Source: Kalaharituber pfeilii (Eukaryota; Ascomycota; Pezizomycetes; Pezizales; Pezizaceae). From it: 64,000 bases of DNA. The DNA lies in assembly GCA_015179045.1 (NCBI GenBank), contig WHUZ01000063.1, forward strand, positions 248,001 through 312,000, in the 5' to 3' direction. This document shows positions 31,401-42,300 of the stretch, piece by piece. Numbering within the stretch: position 1 is the stretch's first letter; each line of letters starts with the position of its first letter. Under the pieces are notes generated by a model. It was not told the DNA's origin. It made no database searches and saw nothing but the letters and a program-made list of their open reading frames with translations. A program made the position numbers and the translations under genes.

Positions 31401-31586
31401 GGAATCGATTTCATTGTACAGCTTCCGAGAAGCAGAGGATTCGATGCAATCATGGTAGTCATAGACAAATTCACACGCTATGGAATGTTCATCCCAACAT
31501 CAGAATATACTGCCATATCCTCTGCAACTCTATTCCTCAACCTGACAAGTTCCGTATGCTTCTGGCTCCGTACGTGGATAGGATGA
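28453..31586 (+). pseudogene. pol: Pol polyprotein of the Gypsy element, scrambled after RT
   Basis: The frame is -1 to gag and open from within the end of gag to 31586. The first part (EILNDVCSNTSIMKTEVFRK and onward) looks like a retropepsin-like domain lacking a normal D-S/T-G triad. The reverse transcriptase is complete (WRFCVDFRALNSITAGDAYP, KYFSLLDALKGYHQVE, LPFGLKNAPAQFQR, LVYIDDLLVYS). RNase H starts normally (FILYTDASANAFAAVLTQ) but breaks off. The frame then continues into the integrase zinc domain (HDCHGHQGVNKTYDR, then HCPKC) and the first part of the integrase core (VGIDFIVQLPRSRGFDAIMV, with its first Asp). It stops short at about 31540; the rest of the D,D-35-E core is missing. 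It cannot supply RNase H or integrase. Confidence 0.88.
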
Positions 31587-31663
31587 CAGTGGTATACCGT
31601 CCGGGCAAAGAACATGTCAACGTCGACCCCCTGTCAAGAGGACGATGGATCACAGATTCCTAA
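31542..31663 (+). pseudogene. displaced RNase H C-terminus
   Basis: In a different frame from pol, this stretch reads PDKFRMLLAPYVDRMTVVYR, then PGKEHVNVDPLSRGRW. That is the end of a Ty3/Gypsy RNase H domain, which should precede, not follow, the integrase. It joins the truncated integrase at about 31540. Confidence 0.85.
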
Positions 31664-32060
31664 TCATATACATGTTGTTTCTTCCTGATTGTTGTCTGCT
31701 CTGACTGTGTTGCAAGGGTTGTCAGCTTTTTGTCATGTTTCCTTATTCCTCCCTTATTGCTGTTCCTCCCTGACTGTTGTCCGCTCGGTCCAGTGTGTTG
31801 CAAGTGTTGTACGATCTTCATCACGTTTCCTTGTCCCTCCCCTATTGTTGTTTCTCTCTTATTGTTCGCTCTGTCCATTGTGTTGCAAGTGTCGTGTGCT
31901 TTCGTCATGTTTTCTTGTCCCTCCCTATTGTTGTTCATTGTGTTGCAAGTGTTGTATGCTTTTCGTCATGCTGTTGAAATTTTCGTGGTGGGCCGAATTG
32001 GGTTGCTATCATTTGTTGTCTTTGCACTCTGGGAATTCGGCTTGTGCCGTTGGGGGGATG
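31664..32060 (+). other. Gypsy 3' noncoding region, pyrimidine-rich repeats, polypurine tract
   Basis: Imperfect repeats of TGTGTTGCAAGTGTTGT and TTCCTTGTCCCTCCC-type blocks fill the region. GGGGGGATG abuts the 3' LTR at 32060 and is a reasonable polypurine tract for plus-strand priming. Confidence 0.6.
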
Positions 32061-32312
32061 TGTCAGGGCGATCAGGGCGACATATGCGACATAGGCGCCT
32101 GAGAGGCTGCATAGCGTAGGCAGGCTACATATGCACGGCGATGCGGCGGAAGCTTCTAGCGCATATGCCAACAGAAGCTTCCAGCATGAGGAACTCAAGT
32201 ATTTAAAGTCTCAGCATAGACCTGAGTGAGAGACCATCATCAATATACTTTACTCTCTCTCCAGGCTTCGTCCACTAGGCTTAGGCTTCGTCCTCTGGGC
32301 TCTGTCCTTACA
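32061..32312 (+). repeat. 3' LTR of the Gypsy element
   Basis: 252 bp with the same ends and apparently the same sequence as the 5' LTR, followed by the second GCGAC target copy at 32313. Confidence 0.95.
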
Positions 32313-32317
32313 GCGAC

Positions 32318-33068
32318 CGACAATTCTCTTGCTCTCATAACCTTGTATTTTGTACGATTACATTTACCACCAAGGGACTTTTTCATTGGCCATTTGCATG
32401 CACGTCCATTGAACTGACTCAGCATTGCATATGCATATAGGTTTTGGTGGGGGGACTAGGCAAGAGGAGGGGGTGAGGTACGTGACGCGACTCGCGATAC
32501 GAGCCGATAAGAGCCAAGTACTGAATAGCTACTTGGGCTGGCTAGCTAGCAAGGCTCACGGGAAAGGTTCAAACACTACATCTTTTGGTTTTCTTCACAG
32601 ACACGCTTTGTCTGGCACCTACGGTATATATATTGTTGGTTGGGGGCTGAGAGTTGGAATTGCGTTGCGTTTGATAAAGGGTGCGATTGTGAGAAAAGTG
32701 GGGTTTGGGTGAGGAAGGTAAGGGAAGAAGGAAGTTTGGAGTCGGAGCTTTACTTGTTCTTTTTTTTTTTTTTTATTTGGCTTTTGGGGCTTCAAAATTG
32801 GCGGTGTGGGAGGGGATATAGTAGGCTCTAGGAGTTGTTGTGGATGTCCGGACTGCTCTATTCTTCTGTGGATCCTAAACTAACGTACACACACCTCGAG
32901 CACAGGAACAATCCGCTGGTTAGCTACCACAGTACAGGCGGTTCACATAAACAGCTCCCAAGAGCATAGAGTTCACCAAATTATCCACATCAAATCGGGC
33001 TGCATCAATTCACAACAAACAGTTCGAGAGTTATCAACATAAACCTAGGCCTGGCACACCCAGCCTCG
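32318..33068. other. intergenic, upstream of the SNF2 gene
   Basis: No coding signal was recognised. A T-rich run lies at 32760-32776. The last part is CA-rich and leads to the SNF2 start codon, so it should contain that gene's promoter. Confidence 0.4.
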
Positions 33069-36000
33069 ATGCCCCGCGAGCACCGCCCCCCCTCTAACCC
33101 TCCCCCTCCGCCCTCCCAAGGCTCCCGCGTCCCTCAGGCTCCATACGGCCCACTCAACACCAATGACACCCCTATCATCGATCTCACATCCGACCCCTCA
33201 CGCCCTGCAACCCAGAAACCAGTCTTCGGCCAAACCTCTCTGCCGGTCCCCGGCATAGCAGGGTACGGCGGCGGTGCCACTGGTGCTGGCGGTGCAAATC
33301 GGATCTTGCAATCACACTCCGATTGGCTGGTCCCAAAACCCGTCGGTGATAGGGAGGCATGGAAGGTGCCGAAGGTTACGACGGCGGCCGGGACGACTAG
33401 TACTACTACTGCGGCAACATCGTTTACAAGGACCGCCGCAACCGCAATCCCACTTCCCGGCGGCGGCACTAACCTCTTCGGCACCGGCACCAGCTGGGGA
33501 GCTGCTGCTAGTGGTGGTGGGCCCATAACAAAGGGTGCTTACTCCGCCTCGCAGAACCAGTTCACGTACTCCTCGCAGCACGACTACCGGGACCGGGAGC
33601 ATGATACCAGTATTTATGGATACGTGGATCCCGCAAAGACGGCGGATAGGATTAAGGCTCTGTTTGATGGATTGAATAACGATGGGGAGGACTCCATGTC
33701 AAAGGCGAAAAAGAAGGGACGGAAGGGAAAGAAGGGCAAGAAAAGTGGGAAGAAGACGAAGGGTGTAGATGTAGATGGGAAGGAGAAGGGCAAGAAGGGG
33801 GAGGAGGAAGAGTTGGCGGATATGCTTGCTCGGACGGATTTGAAGGGGGATAGGGATAAGGAAGGAGGGGGCAGGGAGAGGGAGAGTCAAGGGGGGTATT
33901 TTACGGCGCCGGAGACGAGGGAAGGGGATGATTGGGACGAGGAGGAGGAGGAGGAGGAGGAGGAGGAGAAGGAGGAAGAGGAGGCTGAGATGGAAGAGGA
34001 GGAAGAGGAGGAAGAGGAGGAAGAGGAGGAAGAAGAGGAGGAGGAGGAAGATGAAAGCATTGTCCCAGGGATGAATATCAAATTACTTCCGCACCAGGTT
34101 CGGGGGTTGAAGTTCTTGCGGAACCGTGAGGAGGGGAAGAATAGAGGTGGATTGTTGTGTGATGATGTTTGTGCCCCCACAATTCCCCTCCGGATCCAGA
34201 TCTACCTAACTCTTCTCACGTACACAGATGGGTCTCGGCAAAACTATCCAATCCATCTCCCTCATCATTTCCCACCCGCACCCTATGAAGTCTCTCACCA
34301 TGGACCCCCCAGACGACCCGCCTAACCTTCCCAAAAACCAATCTCACTGTACCCTCGTCGTAGCCCCACTCTCCCTCATCAAGCAATGGGAAGGCGAACT
34401 CAAGAATCGCACTGACCGGGCTGCGCTATCACGCGACCTCCGTGTGTGCGTGCATCATGGCCCGTCGAGAGAGAGAGATCCGCGAGTACTTAAGCGGTAC
34501 GATGTGGTGATTACTACATACCAAGTTCTTGTTTCTGAACACGGGGCGACGACGGATGAGAATAAGGTTGGGTGTTTCGGGGTAAGATGGTGGAGGGTGA
34601 TACTCGACGAGGCACACACGATCAAGAATAAGAGCACCAAGGGCGCGCAGGCGGCGTGTGCATTGAGGGCCCGGTTCAGGTGGTGTCTGACGGGGACGCC
34701 GGTCCAAAATAACCTCGATGAGCTGCAGAGCTTGATCAAGTTTCTCCGGATCGAGCCTTTCGATGACATCGCGGTGTGGAAGCAGAAAATTGATTTGCCG
34801 ATGAAGCACGGAAAGGAAGCATTAGCATTGGAAAGGCTAGGAGCGCTTATGAGCGTGATCATGTTGCGAAGGACAAAGGATGTGCTAAAGAGGGATGAGA
34901 AGAAGCAAGCTGAGGAAGATGCCGCGCGGGCAGAGGAGGAGGGCTCAGATGCCGATACTGCGGCAGCGGCAAAAAGGGAGGGACAGAGGATGAAGCTGCC
35001 AGAGAGGACGGTGAAAGAGGTCGTCTGCCAGTTTGACAGGGCGGAGAAGGCATTCTACGAGAGGCTTGAGGCGAGGACAGGGCAGAGTCTTGATGAACTG
35101 ATGGAGAAGGCGGAAAAAAATTTCGAGGGTCAGCGAAAGCTGAATATGACGAGTGCGTTGGTGTTGTTGTTGAGGTTACGCCAGGCATGCAATCATCCGT
35201 CGCTGGTTGCGGGGAAGATTAATAAGGATAAAGAGGCGTTTGTGGGAATGGGGTCACAGGCGTTGACGGGAGGATCGCAAGGGAAGTCAAAGTTTAGGAA
35301 AAAGGAGGAGTTGGAGGCGGAAGTGAATGATATTACGGACATGGTGGGGGGTCTGAGTGTCGAGACTACGAAGTGTGAGGTGTGTTTGTTGAGGTTAGAT
35401 AGGGAAGAGACGAGGAGGGGGGAGACGAGGTGTGTGGATTGTAGACGGGATTTGGAGGACATCAGGCATTCGAAGTTGGCAGGGGAAAAGGAGAAGAAAG
35501 GGAAAAAGTCTAGAAGGGACCGAAGGAACCAGCGTAGGATACTGGATTCCGAGGATGAAGAGGACGAGGATGACGATGAGGGTCGCGGTAACGAGTATGT
35601 GGATTCGCAGGCGGAGGAGTCTGACGGACCAGAGGATGCGGAGGAGTCTGATGGACCAGAGGATGCGGACGACGACAGCTTATCTGGGTCTCAAGCCGAA
35701 GAGACTGACGACGATGGCTCGGGAACGGAAGCCCCCCGACGCCGCCCGCGCCGCCGCTTTAACAAAGACGACGATTCAGACTACAGCGAAGATTTTTACG
35801 ACTCCGAGGGCAAAAAGCTTGCCATTTCAACTAAGATCCGGTACCTTATGAACATCCTTCGTAAGGAGAAGGCAGCCAAGCAAAAGGTCATTGTCTTTAG
35901 CCAGTTCACGTCGATGCTTGACCTCGTTGAGCCTTTTCTAATGAAAGAAGGCATGGAGTACGCACGGTACGATGGCAGCATGAAGAACGATATTCGTGAG

Positions 36001-36627
36001 GCGAATCTAGAGCGCTTGCGGGGCAACAATGACAAGCGGCGGTGGTGCGGCGTGCTACTATGCAGTCTAAAGTGCGGGGCGCTGGGGCTGAATCTCACTG
36101 CTGCAAGCCGCGTGGTGATACTGGAGCCGTTCTGGAACCCGGCGATCGAGGAGCAGGCGATCGACCGGGTGCACCGAATCGGGCAGAAGACGGACGTGGT
36201 GGTGTATAAGATTACGATTGGGAACACGGTCGAGGAGCGGATATTGAAGCTGCAGGAGCAGAAGAGGGAGTTGGCGAAGGCGGCGGTCGGGGATGGCGCG
36301 CAGGGATTTAAGGCCAAGGTGACGAAGTTGAGCATGAATGATATTTTGAACTTGTTTAATAGGCATGATGGGGTGGGGCTTGGAGGGGAACTGGGAGTAG
36401 GGATGGGAGGGGATAGGGGGAACGTGGCGAGGATAGGGAATATGACGAGGGTGTTGAGTCCTGCGGTGAAGGGGATCGGGGGGACGATGGGGACTAGTGG
36501 TGGTGGTACTGGGTATGGTGATGGGTATGGGTTGGGAGGGCAGGAGAGGGAGAGGAGAAGGGTGGGTGGTGGAGGTGGAGGAGGTGGGGGGAGAAGTGAG
36601 GATCCGATTTATGGGAGGAGGTGGTAG
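33069..36627 (+). CDS. SNF2-family ATPase/helicase, Uls1/Rrp1-like (Rad5/Rad16 group)
   Basis: Two exons (33069-34166 and 34228-36627) around a 61-nt intron give 1165 residues; the splice joins LCDD to MGLGKTIQ, rebuilding the Walker A motif. Near the N-terminus, [10 protein letters not shown] resembles a SUMO-interacting motif. A basic Lys/Gly stretch and a long Glu tract follow. Motor motifs are [50 protein letters not shown] (DEAH, near residue 490) and [15 protein letters not shown]. The second lobe has [46 protein letters not shown] and [21 protein letters not shown] short CEVC..CVDC cluster (about residues 747-775) sits where Uls1/Rad5-type proteins carry a RING finger but is reduced to two Cys pairs. 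Such ATPases remodel chromatin or act on sumoylated DNA-bound proteins; the exact orthologue is not settled. The tail is Gly-rich. Confidence 0.9.
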
Positions 36628-37618
36628 GTCGTTCTGGTTGTGGTGAAGGGGTAGGGTGAGTAGGTGTTATGGCTTGTTGCTGGTTATTTTGATGGAACTT
36701 TTTGTTTTGTTTTAACGATTTACGAAGTATGCCAATGAAGAAGAAAGAGTACGTGAAGTACGGTGAAGGTACGAGTGAACCATTTTTTACGACACCTGCG
36801 CAGAGATATCCTGTTTTGTTTGTTTAATTTAGTTTAGTATAGTTATATTGGATGTTTTTTTTTTTTTTTTGCAACGATTTTATTGTGTGGTTTGCAATGA
36901 AAAGATTTGTCAGTACATTTGTTAGGCTGATGTGCGGTTACCCTGAAATTTATGTCGCTATGGTAATTATGTTTGTTTTTTTGGGGGATGATGTGTAGGT
37001 AGGATCCTATGAATTAATGAAGAGAGAGAGGGGGAGTGAGGGGAGGGGAGGGGAGGGGAGGTAGAAAGGCGTTTTTTTGTTTTTGTTTTTTTTTTGTTTT
37101 TTTTGGTAGTGGGGTTCTGGTTTTTGAATTTTTATTTTGGGGGGAGTATGGGGGGATTGAGGGATTGGGGGGATTGTATAAGGGTTGTGGATCAGGTACA
37201 TTACTTGGTGGTTTTAGAGGCAGTAGTAGTAGTGCTCTGAGGATTTCTTTTTTTTTTTTTTTTTTTTCCCTTTTGTTTTAGAAGTCGTGTTGTATTGTGT
37301 GGATATATACTAGATGAAAGTTGGAAAAAGGAAACTAATGACTGCTATGGGGATGGTTGGTGCCGAATGGCCTGTTTTGTTTTGTTTTGGTGATTAAGTA
37401 TCATATGGAAATACATACAAGTACTTGATCTAGACTTGTGAAATTTGTTGGGTAATACATTACCTAGGTGAGTAATTGTTGTGGTGCGTGGGTGGGTGGG
37501 TGTTGTATGTTGGTGAAGCTTGTATGTATGGAGGTATGTATGGAGGTATGGAGGGTACTGGTGCTTTGTAACGCGGAAGATACAGTGCCATGCAGAAAGT
37601 ATTCGGCACTAGGAAGTA
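36628..37618. other. intergenic with G-rich and homopolymer tracts
   Basis: This is the 3' region of the SNF2 gene. It contains T runs (36856-36870, 37250-37267) and a plus-strand purine tract near 37022-37062 with repeated GGGGA units, able in principle to form a G-quadruplex. No gene was recognised. Confidence 0.5.
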
Positions 37619-38350
37619 CTGTCGCTTACCTATTAGTGACCGAGCACCTATTAGTGACCGAGCACCTATTAGTGACCGATCTCTTGGCACTCCTCCTCGT
37701 ACAACTTCCACATGCAATATCTTCAGCGTCAGGCATGCTAGCAACATGAGGTAAATTGCAGAATATACAGCAGGCATGCCTGAACATTTGGAGGATATTT
37801 GATGGCCACACTATATATACAAAATAATATGCAGAGAAAGTATAGCATTCTACCTCCCCTTTGCATAGCAAAGGATAGCATATACTAAATACTATATAAC
37901 TATCCTCAACTATAGCTCTTTGTACTCTCAAGTGACTATAGAAGAAGGGTAGCTTACCTAAATAATGTTAGGATAAGTCGCTGTGGATTTCTGTAGCCTC
38001 AAAAGCAGTTACTAAAATATCTGAAAGTGCCGGAAGTGCTAAAGCTGCCAGTATGTCCTGCTGCACATATAATATATTCCACTGCAACCAATATACTACT
38101 CTAAAAGCAGCATTTTTATGCTCTTGATATAATCAATAGTGTTTTATATAACTAAAGTAGTAGATATATGATGAACCAATTCTTTAATTACTATATTCTA
38201 TCAGCAAGCACAAATTTATACCAATTGCTGCTACTTCAATATCAGAGTACTATTACTCTCTATAAACCTTATCCTGAGTGCTCTACATATGCTAGTCCTC
38301 TGCGTAGCTCATATAGCACTCATTTATATGACTGCGATGCCAGCGCCGGC
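37619..38350 (+). mobile_element. left part of a foldback-type DNA transposon
   Basis: From the TA at 37617 the sequence CTGTCGCTTACCTATTAGTG onward matches the left half of the complete element at 52818-54646, with few differences and an extra copy of the ACCTATTAGTGACCGAGC unit. Similarity ends abruptly at GCCAGCGCCGGC (38350), so the right half is missing. Confidence 0.85.
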
Positions 38351-38448
38351 TGTTATCTCACGAAAGAAAACACACTGGGACGCTTGCGGTAGTTCTATGG
38401 GGCTTGTAGGTACATGGATCGGTGGATGTATCAGTTTAGTATTATTAG

Positions 38449-38833
38449 CAGTATTCGGATTAGACTGTCCTCATATAAAATGGAATCCGGCGGACAAACC
38501 AGTTTATCCGGTATGTAGTCTGAGTACCCTCTTGTGAAAATCGGATTTTTTGTCAAATCGGAAACTGGTTTTGGGTCCAAAAATCCACCGGAATTTATGC
38601 ACGCCAGGTTCTGAATATTGCATCAAGGCCCGCAAGATGCATCATATATATGCAGTTGTCGCAAAAATCCGACAGGATTTTTTCCGCAAAAAAACGCGAA
38701 AATAAACCGGTTTAACTGGTTTATAACATGAAAATACCAGATAAAATTTTGTATGGAGATGACCGGATTTTCCGGACTTGATAAAATTCTGAAATACGGA
38801 AAATCTGGCCAGATTTTTCTAATCTGAATACCG
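38449..38833. mobile_element. 385-bp MITE-like element with TIRs and internal palindromes
   Basis: Ends CAGTATTCGGATTAG (left) and CTAATCTGAATACCG (right) are inverted repeats with two mismatches. The interior contains further inverted segments (CAAACCAGTTTATCC and AAACCGGTTTAACTGGTTT) and many CGGATTTT boxes but no reading frame. A target duplication is not clear. Confidence 0.55.
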
Positions 38834-39303
38834 CTATTGATAACTCTACACATGATATGCGTCTGCTTGTCTCCTTGCATTTGCACTATACGATGTAGAG
38901 TACGGTACTTCCTGCCCAGGTAGTGCAGTCCTAACCTTTAAGACCACTGGAGATTGCTAGGCTCAAGTTTATAGCTCTCTCGTGCCATTCGTAAGTTGAT
39001 GAATAGATGATCTTGTAATGACAAAACCCCTTTCCGTATCTGTATCCAATACTCGCTGGATGGGTGTAGTGGGGATTTTGCGGTGGAGGATGACTAAGTG
39101 CAAGCCTCATCTTGCATTCAACTTGATGCATGAGACATGTACTCGCTGATTCAAAAAGTAATCTGAGGCTGAGTACAACAAACAATCATCAATCGCCGTC
39201 GCTTACAATATCATCAACGTGAATCAAGGCTCCTTATCCAAGCTCTCACTATTATTATTGTTGCATCTCATAGAAGTACTGACATTGACACTACTCTTCT
39301 GAA
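38834..39303. other. NLR upstream region
   Basis: No gene was recognised. TACTCGCTGATTCAAAAAGT at 39140 also occurs at 45000, so another small dispersed repeat is present. The promoter of the NLR gene should lie in the last few hundred bases. Confidence 0.4.
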
Positions 39304-42300
39304 ATGGGTAAAAATGATCCCAAAAGCCCAACAGGGCTTCGCGAGAGGGCAAGAAGGTTCGGGGAAAAGCTTGGTATCAGGTCAGTTTTCAAACAGAATG
39401 GCGATACCCCTCAGCTAACCTCCCCTACTCTATAGAGGCTTGTCAAGATCGACATCTCCTGTTGGCAATATAGAGGGGCGTGGGAGGGCTTCTAGTGCCC
39501 CTCCCTCCCCCTCCCTGACAAACCCACGAACACGGCCAGCACAAATATCAGCGAGCCCATTTACTACTGTGACATCACCACTACCATTAGTACAAGTACA
39601 AACTGTGGATGCTACTTCAGCATCCGGTTCATCTCATTCACCAATTGCATCAGGACTACTGCAAACTCCTCCGCAGGATATTCGTGCCAATATCGAAGAT
39701 GTAATCAAGGAGTTGGAGTCTGCTAAAGCTGATATCAAAAAAAGACAATGGAAATATACCAACAGGCATGGCGAGACTGTTATCGTAGTGGAGCGGATAG
39801 GGCGGATCCTTAAGGGGGTGCAGAAGTATACAGCAATAGTCAGTACAGCAATACAGCATAGCCCTGAAACCACCGCTCTTGTATGGGCAGGTGTTAGAGT
39901 TATTCTGCAGGTCAGTCATAGAATTCCCTCCCATAGAATATTCACTTAATGTAATAGGTTGCACTCAATCATGTCGAATTGATGGAAAACCTGGAACTGG
40001 CAATGGCAACTATTATTGATACGATGGCCACATGTGAATTCTATGCTCACATCTATATGACTGCATCGCTGGAGGTCACAGTGCATTCAGACTTAACTGA
40101 GGCTTTTAAATGCAAGCTGGATTCTGCTCTGAAAGCACTTTATGATGCCATTTCGGCTTTTACAGCCGAAGTAAAAAAATATTTCGGTAGCTCAACTTCG
40201 TGTAGGAAGTTCATTTCCGGGTTAGCTTGGACTCCGCTAATGAGAACCAATTTAGGGACAAAGAATGTCGGGAATCTCTTTAAGCCTTTCTCAGTATCGA
40301 TGCAACCATTGCTCGATGAAATAGCTAGCAAGGAAAGGGTCATTCGGGAGTGTGCGGAGATGGCCACAATGAAAAGGATCATGGGTAAGAATGGGAAGTC
40401 TTGCATTGGGATATTCGCTAATGGGAGTAGAGAGTTCCAATGAATTGAAGCAGATGGAGGGTCTCTTGGATAATATAAGGGAGGAACTGAAACTTTTGTC
40501 GATGCTAGATGGTGAGTACATGGTGATATTATTTCAGTCACGGATAATGGTTATGCTACCTATACTAACTGTCAATGAAAACAGAAATTTCCACAACCGG
40601 GAAGGAAAACCTTGCCATAGCCAAGGAAAACCTTGCGGTATCCAAGGAAAGCTTTGCTAAGATTAACGCGAAGTTATCTGAACTTGGTATGTTTGTTACC
40701 TCCCATTTGCTGATTTCTTGTTAATGTAAAGCTAGTATTGGATCAACGTCAAACAAATGTGTGGAAAACTCTAGATTCAGAATTTGAGCAGCTCAGAAAA
40801 GACTATCTAGCACAACATCAACTGGAGGTGTTCGAGCTTGACTTATATATTCCAGCAGAAGGAATGATGCATCCACATGATAGCAATCGTTTTGATCTAC
40901 TAGATGCTGTTCGGCACTTTATTTCGGATGCTGTACCACAAAAAATTTGCCTAATTCAAGGAGCTGCTGGGTCCGGAAAATCAACTTTCAACCACCATCT
41001 TGCACGCCAGCTATGGCATGAGTACGACAACTCTTCCAATCAAGCAACTGCGGTGGTTCCCGTGTTTATTCCACTGTTTAGAGAATATAGACCCGGAAGC
41101 AATATTAACACCTGCGATCTCATAGCTGCTTTTTTTACAAAGCAAGGTTTTCTTGAAGACCAAATACTGCTACTTCGGCGTCAGCGACGATTCGTATTTA
41201 TCTTGGATGGCTATGATGAGATTGAGAGGCGAGACCGCAACTTCTACACCGAAAATGAGCTTGACTCCTGGAACGCTAAAGTTATCATTACGACACGACC
41301 AGAATATTTGCCTTCAGGGTATCAAAGCAAGTTTTACCCACCTGGTCAGTCGCAGCTATTACAAGAATATTTCCTGGCACCATTTTCGAAGTCTAGCATC
41401 CAGAAGTACATTTCGCAATACGTAAATGCTAAACCTGAGTGTTCGGTCAAGGAGTACGAACAATATATCTCAAAGCCTGATGTGTCCGCCTTAATCAGCA
41501 ATCCTTTCCTTCTCAGAATGACTATGGCTGTAAGACCAGCACAAAGCGACACGCTTAAGCGCGTGGATTTATACGAACAGTTTGTGGACGATTGGCTAAA
41601 GCGGGCGCATGAACGTTTGAATGCTATCCAATTACGGGAACCACAGCGCAATGCATATAGCCAGTTAGAAGAGGACAACTTCAGCTTCCAAGCACGACAC
41701 TTTTGTCAACAGTTTGCCCTAGCTCTCTATCGTCAACAGACCCTAGAAGCAACTTATGCACCCATTGCTATATTTTCAAATTCACCACAAGATCAGTCGG
41801 TCTGGAAGTACTTTTTAGCAAATAATGATATTAAAGTGCAAATTTTACGCCTCAGTTCACCACTTATTCGACAGGGAAATTTATATCGATTTTTACATAA
41901 GTCGCTACGGGATTATTTGGTAGCTGAAGTGATTTTGAAGGATGAGGCGTTCAATGAGTGTAAAGCCAATGCACTAATGAATGAATTTCATCTTGTTAAT
42001 GATCCTGGTGTTCTTGACTTCATCACCGAAAAAGCATGGCTAATGCAGCACCAACTTTTGGCCTTTGTGGAGCGATCCAAAACTGACACTAATTTTGATA
42101 TAGCATCAGCAAATGCAATTACAGTTCTAGTTAGAGCACGCAAAAGCTTCACAGGTTATGATTTGCGTAGCATACGGATTCCTAGGGCAGATCTAAGTGG
42201 TGGCTTCTTTCATCAGGCTCAATTGCAAAATGCAAACCTATGTCAGGTTCGTATATATGCAATCAACAAAACCTCATTATTCATATATCAACAGTTAACT

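Larger units (their letters stand above)
25611..32312 (+). mobile_element. young Ty3/Gypsy retrotransposon, 6.7 kb, internally rearranged
   Basis: Two 252-bp LTRs (TGTCAG..CTTACA) that look identical base for base flank a gag-pol interior. The insertion site is duplicated exactly: GCGAC at 25606-25610 and at 32313-32317. LTR identity implies a recent insertion. Gag is fully open; pol has an intact reverse transcriptase but broken RNase H and integrase, so the copy is probably non-autonomous and was mobilised by enzymes from a complete relative. Confidence 0.95.

Noticed and set aside
33887..34180. Serine-run open frame on the minus strand of the SNF2 gene
   Set aside because: It is the complement of the poly-Glu coding tract.
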